A stretch of DNA of 64,000 nucleotides from Phycisphaeraceae bacterium (lineage in GTDB: Bacteria > Planctomycetota > Phycisphaerae > Phycisphaerales > Phycisphaeraceae), in NCBI GenBank assembly GCA_028284155.1, contig JANQSF010000018.1, positions 1 through 64,000 on the forward strand. The letters run 5' to 3'. Both the position numbers and the translations under genes were made by a program. The notes beneath the pieces are model-generated. The model was not told the DNA's origin and did no database searches. It saw nothing but the letters and a program-made list of their open reading frames with translations. Shown piece by piece: positions 8,208-15,964 of the stretch (position 1 is the stretch's first letter; each line of letters begins with the position of its first letter).

Positions 8208-9556
8208 CGCGGACGTGGGTGGGCATGGCCGTCGTGGTCGGGTCGCTGCTGCTGCTCATGCTTGTGCTGCGCGCGGTGCAGCGTCGTTTCAATCCGCCGG
8301 CTGAGGTCGTCCGCAAGACGTTGCACGTGGGGATGGGGCTGGTCGTGCTGACGTTCCCTTGGTGGTTCGACCACTGGTGGCCGGCGGCAGTCTTGGCGGT
8401 CGTTTGCACGGCCTTGTTGTTGGCAGTGCGTTTGCAGCGTCGATTGCACGCGAAGTTCGGCGCGGTGCTGGGGTCGGTGCAGCGCGCGTCGTGGGGCGAG
8501 GTGTATTACCCGATCGCCATCGCGCTGCTGTTCTACTTGAGCGAAGGCGACAAGTTGTTGTTCTGCATCCCGGTCTTGGTGCTTGCGTTGTCGGACACGG
8601 TGGCGGCGGTGGTGGGTGTGCGATACGGGCGGCGGAAATACACGGTGCTCGACGGGCACAAGAGTGTCGAAGGGTCGGCTGGCTTCTTTGTCGTGACGTT
8701 TGCGAGCGTCGTGCTGCCGCTTGGGTTGACGGGCGAGAGCGACTGGGCGCAGGCGGCGATGATCGCGGCTGTGTTGGGGTTGGTCGTGATGGTGATGGAG
8801 GCAATCGCCTGGCGAGGTTTGGACAACCTGTTCGTGCCTTTGGGCGTGTTCGCCCTGTTGAAGATTTACATCGAGTTCGACTCGCTGGAACCGCTGATCG
8901 CCCGATTGGTCGTGCTGATCTTGCTCGTCGCATTCGCGTTCGTTTGGCGGGCGCGTTCGACGCTGGACGATTCCGCCCTGCTGGGTGGGGCGTTGTTCGC
9001 GTACGCGTGCTGGGCGTTGGGGGATTGGCCTTGGGTCGTGCCGCCTTTGATCCTGTTCGTGTTGCACGCAAGTTTGTGGCATCGCGGCAAGTCCGGTGCG
9101 GGCGTGCACACGGTCCGCGCGGTGCTTAGCACGGCCAGCCCGGCGCTGGTTTGGCTGATGGTGTATGTCATGACGCGAGACGACGTCTGGCTTCGGCCGT
9201 TTGTCGTTGTGTTCGCGGCGCACGTGACACTGAATGGCGTGTCGTGGATGCGGCTGGCTGACTTCAGCCTGCGCGGGTTGCCGAAGGTCGTCTGCTGGAT
9301 CGTGTCGGGGAGCGTGGCCGTGTTTGGGCTGATGCTTGGGGTCGCCGCAGTCGGGGGGGTGTGGGACGACGCGCTGTGGCGGGAGGCGGTCATCGGCGTG
9401 GGCGGCGTCGCGGCGGCGGGGCTGGCGTTTTGGCTGACGTTGCCGCGGCTGCTCGATGCGGAGCGGAAGCAGTATCGCGCGGTGCATGTCGTTGGTGGGT
9501 TGTGTGCGTGGGTGGCGTCGGCGGTGTGGGTGATCGGCGTGGGGGTGTGGCGGTGA
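8204..9556 (+). CDS. Polytopic phytol/dolichol kinase-like protein, possibly two-domain
   Basis: 450 aa, almost entirely transmembrane helices. The N-terminal half has the signature of the CTP-dependent phytol/dolichol kinase and phosphatidate cytidylyltransferase superfamily: RKTLHVGMG near residue 30, then ALSDTVAAVVGVRYGRRKY and GHKSVEGSAGFF. The C-terminal ~200 aa form a second membrane domain with R-STLDDSALLGGAL and VHTVRAVLSTASPAL, which faintly recalls DUF92 (VTE6-type prenyl phosphate kinase). If so, one chain would phosphorylate a prenol twice and supply the upstream prenyltransferase; that reading is tentative. I start at the GTG of the GTGA overlap with DUF3419; GTG at 8198 is an alternative. 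Last gene of the cluster. Confidence 0.75.
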   Translation: MTRTWVGMAVVVGSLLLLMLVLRAVQRRFNPPAEVVRKTLHVGMGLVVLTFPWWFDHWWPAAVLAVVCTALLLAVRLQRRLHAKFGAVLGSVQRASWGEVYYPIAIALLFYLSEGDKLLFCIPVLVLALSDTVAAVVGVRYGRRKYTVLDGHKSVEGSAGFFVVTFASVVLPLGLTGESDWAQAAMIAAVLGLVVMVMEAIAWRGLDNLFVPLGVFALLKIYIEFDSLEPLIARLVVLILLVAFAFVWRARSTLDDSALLGGALFAYACWALGDWPWVVPPLILFVLHASLWHRGKSGAGVHTVRAVLSTASPALVWLMVYVMTRDDVWLRPFVVVFAAHVTLNGVSWMRLADFSLRGLPKVVCWIVSGSVAVFGLMLGVAAVGGVWDDALWREAVIGVGGVAAAGLAFWLTLPRLLDAERKQYRAVHVVGGLCAWVASAVWVIGVGVWR

Positions 9557-9823
9557 GGGGGTGAATGGTGAGCAGGAGAAGGGGAGAACGGGAGAATGGG
9601 GGAATGGGAGAAGGGGTGAACGATGCGGAGATCCGGGTGTTCGGAAAGACCCGGCTTGGGGTGCGTGAGGTCGTGGCCGTTCGACTTGTATGATTCCTGT
9701 CCCCTGTCCCCTCCGACTTTCAACCTGTGACCTTCGACCCGCCCCCGTCCCCGCCGTTTGCATCCTGCTCACTGGATGCTAAAATGCGACGGTGCTGGAC
9801 GCCTCGCTCTTGTTTGCGATTTT

Positions 9824-9852
9824 TTGACGCCTCTGCCGCCTTGCTCTAAAAG
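9824..9852 (+). promoter_or_regulatory. Probable sigma-70 promoter for rpsB
   Basis: TTGACG at 9824-9829 and TAAAAG at 9847-9852, with a 17-base spacer. The likely transcript start is near 9858-9860, giving a leader of about 175 bases before rpsB that contains the hairpin at 9883-9906. Confidence 0.45.
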
Positions 9853-9882
9853 GTGCCGGGGGTTGAGTTTAAGACAAGACAG

Positions 9883-9906
9883 GCCGGTTACATGACCGGC
9901 TTTTTT
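9883..9906 (+). terminator. Intrinsic terminator in the rpsB upstream region
   Basis: GCCGGT and ACCGGC arms around a TACATG loop, followed at once by six T. It may simply end upstream transcription from the lipid cluster. Because a promoter-like pair lies just before it, it could instead be a premature terminator (attenuator) in the rpsB leader. Confidence 0.75.
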
Positions 9907-10034
9907 CATCGTTCCACTTTGCCGCGAACCGTGCGTGTCGCACGCCGCGGGCGTGTGGTGGGCGTCGGCCCTGAGCCGAATCGGGCTGACTCGACCGCAT
10001 TGCTTACCGACCGCTTGTATCAGGAGACCCCGCC

Positions 10035-10919
10035 ATGGCCTCGCTCGTCAAAGACCTCATCGAAGCCGGTATCCACTTCGGGCACCGCACGAACAACTGG
10101 AACCCGAAGATGGCGCCGTACATCTACGGCAACCGCAACAAGATCCACATCATCGATGTGAAGGAAACGATCAAGGGCCTGCTGTTGGCCCGCAAGTTCC
10201 TCAGCAAGGTCGTCGGCAGCGGCAAGGACATCCTCTTTGTCGGCACGAAGCGTCAGGCCCGCGCAGCGATCGAGGCGCAGGTCAAAGACACCGGCATGCA
10301 CTATGTCACCGAGCGCTGGCTCGGCGGCACGCTCACGAACTTCCGCACCATCCGCGAGCGGCTCAAACGACTGGTCGAGTTGGAGAACCTCGAAGAGTCG
10401 GGCGAGATCGACAACTACTCCAAGAAGATGGAGTCGCAACTGCGGCGTGAGAAGCGCAAGATCCTGCGCAACCTCGAGGGCATCCGCAACATGGACAAGA
10501 TGCCCGGCGCGCTGGTCGTCGTTGACGTGACGCGTGAACTGAACGCGGTGCGCGAAGCCCGCAAGCTGGGCATCCCGACGGTCTGCCTGATCGACACCGA
10601 CAGCGACCCGGACTTGGCCGATATCGCCATCCCCGGCAACGACGACGCGATGCGTGCGATCGAGGTCGTGGTCGATTATCTCTGCCGGGCGATCAACGAG
10701 GGCAAGGCTGGGCGACTCGAGAAGGCTGAGGGCAAGGACGACGCCGCGGCAACTGGTCAGCCCGAACGCAAGCGCAGCCGACGGGCGATGTTCCGCTCAG
10801 ACGAGGCTGGCGAGTCGGCTGAGGCGCCGGCTGAGGGCGACGCACCTGCGGCGCCCGCCGCGCCAGCCCCGCCGGCCACAGACGCCCCAGCCCCCACGGC
10901 GCAACAGCCGGTGAGCTGA
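10035..10919 (+). CDS. rpsB: 30S ribosomal protein S2
   Basis: Small-subunit ribosomal protein S2, 294 aa. Typical blocks are [20 protein letters not shown] at the start, the central LFVGTKRQA and RWLGGTLTN, and PGALVVVDV with IDTDSDPD and IPGNDDA towards the end. The core ends near residue 230. The remaining ~60 aa form an Ala/Pro-rich acidic tail absent from most S2 proteins and probably disordered. AGGAG at 10022-10026 supports the start. It precedes tsf, the standard bacterial order. Confidence 0.98.
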   Translation: MASLVKDLIEAGIHFGHRTNNWNPKMAPYIYGNRNKIHIIDVKETIKGLLLARKFLSKVVGSGKDILFVGTKRQARAAIEAQVKDTGMHYVTERWLGGTLTNFRTIRERLKRLVELENLEESGEIDNYSKKMESQLRREKRKILRNLEGIRNMDKMPGALVVVDVTRELNAVREARKLGIPTVCLIDTDSDPDLADIAIPGNDDAMRAIEVVVDYLCRAINEGKAGRLEKAEGKDDAAATGQPERKRSRRAMFRSDEAGESAEAPAEGDAPAAPAAPAPPATDAPAPTAQQPVS

Positions 10920-11199
10920 TCCGCCAAAACCTCGACGGCCGACGTTGGCCAAAGCCTGGCTTTCGTCCGGCCGACCAAACGCCCCTAACGTCTGATTCGA
11001 CCCGTCAATCCGGGCCTTTCCGAAGGCGCGGATATCGGTAACCCAAAACAACACCCCGCGCGACAGACATGATCCCGCGCGGCACACCAGTTCGATTTAC
11101 TGTTTTCCCGTTCCACCGCTTTGCGGCGACGCCGCATCCCACCGTTGACCTTCGGCGCACGACGCGCCGCGACGACCCGCTCGAAAAGGAGACTTCGCA
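10920..11199. other. rpsB-tsf spacer
   Basis: 280 bases, unusually long for this gene pair. It contains several imperfect GC-rich foldbacks (CGGCCGAC ... GTCCGGCCG near 10936-10976) and a pyrimidine tract, TTACTGTTTTCCCGTTCC, near 11097-11114 that resembles the one at 7050-7086. No clear intrinsic terminator is seen. Confidence 0.5.
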
Positions 11200-12012
11200 A
11201 TGTCCGTAACCGCCAAAGATGTCATGGCCCTTCGCAAGCGCACCGGCCTGGGGATGATGGAGTGCAAGCAGGCACTGGGCGACGCCAACGGCGACATGGA
11301 CGAAGCGGTCAAGCTGTTGCGTGAACGCCTCGGCGGCAAGATGGACGAGCGCTCGGACCGCGAAGCCGGCGAGGGCGCGATCGCCATCGCCAAGGGCGAC
11401 GGTGCCGTCGCGCTGGTCGAACTGGCCAGCGAGACCGACTTCGCCGCCCGCAACGACACCTTCATCGCCGCCGCGCAGCAGATCGCCGACCTGGCGCTGG
11501 CTGAGTCAGGCTCTGGCGAGATCGCCGCGACCGACGCGATGCAGGCCCCGGTCGAAGACCTGCGGATCACGATCAAGGAGAACATCTCCATCCGCAAGAT
11601 CATCCGCCTGACCGGCGGCGCGGCCGGCGGCTACGTGCACCACACGCGCAAGGCCGGCGCGATCATCGCCGGCGAGGGCGACATCGCCGACGACCTGCTG
11701 ACGGGCATCTGCCAGCACGTTACCGCGACGATCCCGCCCGCGACGCCGGCGCTGGCCGTCGATGAGGCCGGCCTACCCAAGGACCAGTACGACGCCGCCA
11801 AGGCCGCGGCCGTGCAGGAAGCCAAGGACTCGGGCAAGCCCGACGAGATCGCCGACAAGATCGCCACGGGCAAGATGCGCAAGTGGGTGGACGACCACAC
11901 GCTGCTCGGGCAGATTTACCTGCGCGAGATGGACGCCAAGAAGCCCATCCGCGACTACCTGCCCGACGGCGCGTCGATCACCACCTTCGTCCGCCACGAG
12001 CTGGGCGGCTGA
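11200..12012 (+). CDS. tsf: Translation elongation factor Ts
   Basis: Nucleotide exchange factor for EF-Tu, 270 aa. The N-terminal UBA-like domain reads VMALRKRTGLGMMECKQAL, and the catalytic TDF(A) region is ELASETDFAARND. The C-terminal half has two related segments and ends with GASITTFVRHELGG. It is preceded by a strong ribosome site, AAAAGGAGAC, about eight bases before the ATG. It is followed by an intrinsic terminator. Confidence 0.98.
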   Translation: MSVTAKDVMALRKRTGLGMMECKQALGDANGDMDEAVKLLRERLGGKMDERSDREAGEGAIAIAKGDGAVALVELASETDFAARNDTFIAAAQQIADLALAESGSGEIAATDAMQAPVEDLRITIKENISIRKIIRLTGGAAGGYVHHTRKAGAIIAGEGDIADDLLTGICQHVTATIPPATPALAVDEAGLPKDQYDAAKAAAVQEAKDSGKPDEIADKIATGKMRKWVDDHTLLGQIYLREMDAKKPIRDYLPDGASITTFVRHELGG

Positions 12013-12038
12013 CAAACCGTGTCGCCTCGGGTCGCAGG

Positions 12039-12057
12039 CCGCTCGCGGCTTAGCGCG
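12039..12057. repeat. Short dispersed repeat, copy 1 (CCGCTCGCGGCTTAGCGCG)
   Basis: A 19-base sequence found again with one change at 44007-44025. Both copies sit directly after a stop codon region. Confidence 0.6.
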
Positions 12058-12095
12058 TCTTCCCCAAACAATAAGAACATCACTCACCAATCACA

Positions 12096-12122
12096 CACCG
12101 GCGACCAACCCGCCGGTGTTTT
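12096..12122 (+). terminator. Intrinsic terminator after tsf
   Basis: CACCGGC at 12096-12102 pairs with GCCGGTG at 12112-12118, followed by TTTT. It lies about 85 bases past the tsf stop and just before the convergent gene at 12133. Confidence 0.8.
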
Positions 12123-12132
12123 CTTGCGCCCC

Positions 12133-12465
12133 TCACCCGTCAAACACCCCTGTTCGTACCGCCCGCGTAATGCGCTGCCCGCACTCTGGACACTCCCTGC
12201 GTCCGCTGCCGATCGTGGCCCGCAAGTCGTAGTCACAGTTGCGACATGCGTACCGCAATTTGAAGCGACGTTTACGGTCGGCCTGCGTGGCCAGTAAGAA
12301 CAGCGGGATCGACGCAGCCAGGGAAAGTTCAAGGTACGTACTTGCCTGAGCGAGTACAAGTCTGCCAACGAGAATGTTGTACGACGACTCGCCCGCCACG
12401 GATATATGTAGAACACCCAACACGAGCAGTGTCCACCGATGATTGCGAAGCAGTCGTTGCATCAA
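12133..12465 (-). CDS. Small membrane protein with C-terminal zinc ribbon
   Basis: 110 aa. Two predicted membrane helices lie in the N-terminal two thirds (around LLVLGVLHISVA and LAASIPLFLLA). A four-cysteine ribbon follows near the C-terminus: CRNCDYDLRA ... CPECGQ. The same CxxCxYDL...CPECG signature occurs in the two proteins at 32137-33314. No function is known to me; the ribbon would sit on the cytosolic side. Less GC-rich than the ribosomal genes beside it, with which it converges. Confidence 0.75.
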   Translation of the reverse strand: MMQRLLRNHRWTLLVLGVLHISVAGESSYNILVGRLVLAQASTYLELSLAASIPLFLLATQADRKRRFKLRYACRNCDYDLRATIGSGRRECPECGQRITRAVRTGVFDG

Positions 12466-12510
12466 CAGCTATTTTAATACCCGTCCCTCAGCCCACGCGA
12501 TCGGTCGGAC

Positions 12511-12750
12511 ATGCCGTTTCTCAAACGATTGGGTGTCACCCTTCTTTGGATCATTGCCGCGATGGTGTTGATCCCCGTCGGCGGCTTCCTGTTGCAAGCC
12601 GCGGGTCAGGTCGTTGCCGCGGTCGTGTTTGTCCTGGCCGGTGTCTGTTGGCTGGTCAATCAGATCATCTGGCAGAACAACATCGTCGCCGGCGTCACGT
12701 TTATCGCGGCGGTGACCGCGGGCTTCGCGGTTTGGCTGATTCATAACTGA
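12511..12750 (+). CDS. Small three-helix membrane protein
   Basis: 79 aa and almost wholly hydrophobic: VTLLWIIAAMVLIPVGGFLL, AAVVFVLAGVCWLV and AGVTFIAAVTAGFAVWLI look like three membrane segments. I do not recognise a family. The good codon pattern and the composition typical of membrane proteins support a real gene. It is divergent from the zinc-ribbon gene, with 45 bases between them. Confidence 0.65.
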   Translation: MPFLKRLGVTLLWIIAAMVLIPVGGFLLQAAGQVVAAVVFVLAGVCWLVNQIIWQNNIVAGVTFIAAVTAGFAVWLIHN

Positions 12751-12857
12751 GCAGCGGTGTCGGCTGAGCGTTCCCGTATGATGCGCCGCGAACGGGCGTT
12801 GTCGGCGTGCGAAAGTCGTCAGCCCGCGCCCAGACCTTTGGCCAAGGACAAACCGCC

Positions 12858-13361
12858 ATGAAAACGCTCCCCATCGCGCTGGTCGTGTGTTTCGTGACAA
12901 CAACCGCCCACGCCGACGACGCGGCCACCAAGAAGAAGCGACTCGCCGAACTCGACGCCTACTGGTCGCGCGTCGCCGCGGCCGTCAAGACGGGCGACTT
13001 TGAAGGCTATAAAGCCACGTGTCACGAGCGGGGCGTGCTGGTGTCGGGCGTGCGAAAGGTCAGCTACCCGTTGGCTGACGCGCTCAAGCGTTGGAAGCCG
13101 AACTTCGACAACACGAAGGCCGGCCGACTCAAAGCCGACGTCACCCTCCGGTTCTCACAACGGCTGGGCGACGCGACCACCGCGCACGAGACCGGCATCT
13201 TCCGTTACGTCGAAGAAGCCGACGGCAAACGTTCTGTCGAATACATCCACTTCGAAGGCCTGCTCGTCAAACGCAAGGGCGTTTGGCTGATCATGATGGA
13301 GTACCAGAAGTCGCGCGCGACGGAGAAGGAATGGGATTCGCTTGCGAAGAAGGGTAAGTAG
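12858..13361 (+). CDS. Secreted protein, possible SnoaL/NTF2-like fold
   Basis: 167 aa. The start MKTLPIALVVCFVTTTAHA is a signal peptide with an AHA-type cleavage site. The mature part begins with a charged helix (KKKRLAELDAYWSRVAAAVKTGDF), followed by alternating strands with VLVSG and GVWLIMMEYQ. That order fits the NTF2-like/DUF4440 cone fold of putative ligand-binding or enzyme domains, but this is by pattern only. An open frame extends upstream to 12807, but the signal peptide sets the start. Confidence 0.7.
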   Translation: MKTLPIALVVCFVTTTAHADDAATKKKRLAELDAYWSRVAAAVKTGDFEGYKATCHERGVLVSGVRKVSYPLADALKRWKPNFDNTKAGRLKADVTLRFSQRLGDATTAHETGIFRYVEEADGKRSVEYIHFEGLLVKRKGVWLIMMEYQKSRATEKEWDSLAKKGK

Positions 13362-13409
13362 ATCAGGATCGTGTGTCAGGGCGCAGTGCCTGTCTAGAGT
13401 CCTTGATCG

Positions 13410-14174
13410 ATGGACCAGCCCGTGGACCACGCAAAGCAAAACGAATGTGTTCGCAATGCCGCAGCTCTCGCGTCGGGGAACGATGCGTGGGTTGAATACG
13501 TCGCGTATTGCACAGAACGAGAACGAGGTCTACGCGACGTCGCTTTTCAGCATCTCGGTCAGTTTCTCGGATCAGCCAGCACGTGGACCTTCACCCAGAG
13601 GAAGGAATATGTCCATTGGCTATGCCTGCGGCTCGTCGAGTTTGGAGATATGGATGGCCGCGGCTTGATCCCACACCCGCTCGTTGAGCAGTTGGTGATA
13701 CCAACGCTGAACGAATGGGTTGTTGCGGAGCCTGCGGACCCAACACCGTGTCGATGGTTGGGACTCTTCTTCGCCGGCGTTTCGCACGATTGTGCACGTT
13801 CATTCATCTCGCAAAGCACACCGGAAGCGTGTCACCAGTTGCACGCTGCACTGAAGCGAGATCCGAACGATCAATTGGCCCGTATCAGGATTATCGAGAT
13901 GATGATTGGGGATGCTGAATTCGCTTGTCATCATCTGCCGTACAACTACTTAGGCGATCCGGCCGACGATGCAACGCTACTCGGCAAAGCGACAGACCAC
14001 CTCCCGTACATCCGCAACCCCAATGAAAAGGCGCGCCTTCAGTCAGGTATCGAAGATGTCAGCCAGTTGATAGAAGATTGGGTCGCGTTCTCGACCTCCG
14101 GTGAAGCCGATTTCAATCAGTGGTGCAACGATCGTGGGCGAAAACACAGGTGGGTCAAATCCTACTACTTTTAG
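13410..14174 (+). CDS. Hypothetical protein ending in QWC...WVKSYYF
   Basis: 254 aa, soluble, rich in Trp, His and Cys. I do not recognise the family. A mid-protein helix reads EACHQLHAALKRDPNDQLARIRIIEMMIGD, and the C-terminus is aromatic (FNQWCNDRGRKHRWVKSYYF). The gene is visibly less GC-rich than its neighbours, with codons such as GATGATTGGGGATGC, so it may be an acquired gene. It stands alone between a secreted protein and the convergent FecR-like gene. Confidence 0.7.
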   Translation: MDQPVDHAKQNECVRNAAALASGNDAWVEYVAYCTERERGLRDVAFQHLGQFLGSASTWTFTQRKEYVHWLCLRLVEFGDMDGRGLIPHPLVEQLVIPTLNEWVVAEPADPTPCRWLGLFFAGVSHDCARSFISQSTPEACHQLHAALKRDPNDQLARIRIIEMMIGDAEFACHHLPYNYLGDPADDATLLGKATDHLPYIRNPNEKARLQSGIEDVSQLIEDWVAFSTSGEADFNQWCNDRGRKHRWVKSYYF

Positions 14175-14264
14175 CGATAGGGACCGTGATTGGTTTGTTG
14201 GGCCAACACTGTCCATTGACCCTTCAAACAGCTCAGTTGTGCGGTCCCCGCGACGCTCGATGAC

Positions 14265-15185
14265 TCACTCGGGCGGCTCAAGTCCCAGTTTCAGCATGCC
14301 TTCGTGCAGCGTCGCCTTCTCGCCGGGTTTGACGATCAGATACTCCTGCCGGCGGACGGTGAATGTGCGGGTGACGCCGTCTTCGATCACGTCGACTTCG
14401 ACTTCGTTGATGGCCGTTTCGACGGCCGTGCCGTTCTTGCCCACCTGAACGGCGACCTGGCCTTTGACGAGGCGGACCGTGGCCAACTCGGTTTTGATTT
14501 CGGTGGGGCGTTGTTCGTCGTCCAGGTTGGTGACGTGCACGATGCCGCGGTCGAGTTTGAGCTGACGCAGGTCGTCTGTTTCGTTGAGCGTGAAGACGGT
14601 GTTGCGTTCGATCGAGATCGATGCGCCGCTGTCGTAGCGGAACTCGGCGGCGCCCCACGGGCAAGTCCAGAGCCGTTGGTCGAGTGGCGCGGGTGCGCCG
14701 ACGTAGAGCGTTTGGCCGTCCATGCCGCCGTCGTGCGGCAGGGCCATGAGCCAGCCGCGCGTGCTGTGGATCTGCGGCGCATCGCTGTCCGTGCCCGTGT
14801 TGGTTTGATTGTCGATGGCCTGTTCGAGTGCGGCGACGCGGCCGGTGAGCGTGCTGATGTTGGTGCGCGCTTCGTTGAGCTTGCCGCCGACGTACGCGGC
14901 GACGACCCAGCCGGCGACGGCCGCGAACCACAGGGCGGCGCCGACCCATCGTTTTGGCCTGACGCGCGCGACGACCGGGTCGGTCTGCTGGGCATCGGGC
15001 GCGACGGCCGCGCCCAGGTTCGCGCCGTTCAACGCCTCCCGTAGATGGACGTCGGTGTACGCCTCGGCCAACAGCGCGTTGGCCTGCGCGTCGTCCTGCA
15101 GCAGCGCTTCGAGTTGCTGCACCTCGTCGGCGGTTGCGTCGCCGGCGAGGTACTTGGCCATCAGGTTGGTGTTCGGTTCGGTCAT
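14265..15185 (-). CDS. FecR-like anti-sigma/sensor protein
   Basis: 306 aa. The N-terminal ~75 aa resemble the cytosolic anti-sigma helix region (YLAGDATADEVQQLEALL). One membrane helix follows near 80-102 (ALWFAAVAGWVVAAYVGG). The extracytoplasmic part is a FecR-type beta domain: ASISIERNTVFTL, GIVHVTNLDDEQ and VRRQEYLIVKPGEKA. Partners of this layout hold an ECF sigma factor at the membrane. The start overlaps the stop of the sigma-factor gene by four bases, so the two are co-translated. Confidence 0.8.
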   Translation of the reverse strand: MTEPNTNLMAKYLAGDATADEVQQLEALLQDDAQANALLAEAYTDVHLREALNGANLGAAVAPDAQQTDPVVARVRPKRWVGAALWFAAVAGWVVAAYVGGKLNEARTNISTLTGRVAALEQAIDNQTNTGTDSDAPQIHSTRGWLMALPHDGGMDGQTLYVGAPAPLDQRLWTCPWGAAEFRYDSGASISIERNTVFTLNETDDLRQLKLDRGIVHVTNLDDEQRPTEIKTELATVRLVKGQVAVQVGKNGTAVETAINEVEVDVIEDGVTRTFTVRRQEYLIVKPGEKATLHEGMLKLGLEPPE

Positions 15186-15694
15186 GCCTCAGCCAGCTTT
15201 CGCTTGATGCACTCGCCGAGCACGCGTCGCGTGCGTGTGAGGATCATCTCGACGGCCCCGACGCCCTTGCCCAGTTGCTCCGCGATCTGCTTGCACCGCA
15301 GGCCGCGGGTGTATTTTAGTTTCAAGACCTCCCGCGCATCGCCCTGCACGCCGTCGAGGCATTCGGTGAGCATGGCCAATCGCCGGTCGGCCTCCTCGGC
15401 TGTACGGTCGGCGGCTCCGATGAGTTTATCGAGCAACTGCACGTCCAATACCAGCCGATTCCGGGCCGCCGAGCGACGCCAGCGGAGCACCTCGATCCTC
15501 GTGACGCCCAGCGCCCAGGCCCGAAACGGCCTCGCGGGGTCGTATTCCGACCACTTTTCCCATAGTGCCACGGCGACGTTTTGCATCAGGTCGTCGACCA
15601 GATTGATGTCCCCCGTCGCAGCCAACAGCAGCGCACGAATCGACCGTTCGGCGCGGACAAACTGAGCCATGAACGCCTGTTGCTGCTCCGCCAC
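15182..15694 (-). CDS. ECF-type RNA polymerase sigma factor
   Basis: 170 aa. Region 2 includes DDLMQNVAVALWEKWSEYD and PFRAWALGVTRIEVLRWRR, a form typical of planctomycete and verrucomicrobial ECF factors. Region 4 is REVLKLKYTRGLRCKQIAEQ with the recognition helix GVGAVEMILTRTRRVL. It directs transcription of an unknown regulon and is probably controlled by the FecR-like partner co-encoded downstream. Its upstream DNA carries repeated CGATCGGCC-type motifs, perhaps part of its control. Confidence 0.88.
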   Translation of the reverse strand: MAEQQQAFMAQFVRAERSIRALLLAATGDINLVDDLMQNVAVALWEKWSEYDPARPFRAWALGVTRIEVLRWRRSAARNRLVLDVQLLDKLIGAADRTAEEADRRLAMLTECLDGVQGDAREVLKLKYTRGLRCKQIAEQLGKGVGAVEMILTRTRRVLGECIKRKLAEA

Positions 15695-15795
15695 ATGAGT
15701 ACTCCACCGTGGCCGGCCAAACCCAACGAAAAAAAAGCCGATTGGCCGGTCATCACTGTAAACCGATCGGCCGATCGCTGCGCTTGCTCAAACCC

Positions 15796-15829
15796 GGCAC
15801 GATCGACGATGCCGGTCGGGGCACGATCG
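15796..15829. promoter_or_regulatory. Direct repeats GGCACGATCG upstream of the ECF gene
   Basis: GGCACGATCG occurs at 15796-15805 and again at 15820-15829, 24 bases apart, inside a stretch rich in GATCGGCCG palindromes (also near 15762-15775). They lie between the divergent sigma-factor gene and the PEP-CTERM gene. A shared operator is possible but unproven. Confidence 0.3.
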
Positions 15830-15964
15830 GCCGGCCGAATTGATCGCCCGTTGTTGGGTTTCAAGCCGACCGGTGGATTGTTAAGCGGAGCGACCTGTGC
15901 CGATCGCCGAAGTGTGGCGAAACCCATCGCGGTGCGAGGCATTCCGTCCACCGGAGCAACCGAG

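Larger units (their letters stand above)
9557..10034. other. Intergenic region with repeats and the rpsB leader
   Basis: A purine-rich tract of GGGAGAATGGG-type units lies at about 9560-9615. A small hairpin unit follows at 9630-9658 (GATCCGGGT ... ACCCGGCTTG), and a related copy is at 24825-24853. Pyrimidine-rich stretches come next, then the probable rpsB promoter and leader. No gene is seen. Confidence 0.6.

Noticed and set aside
8171..9772. A minus-strand open frame over the kinase-like gene
   Set aside because: Its product is extremely His/Arg/Pro/Gln-rich, the mark of an antisense reading of membrane helices in a high-GC genome.
12858..13361. Longer start at 12807
   Set aside because: The extension would place the signal peptide in the interior of the protein.
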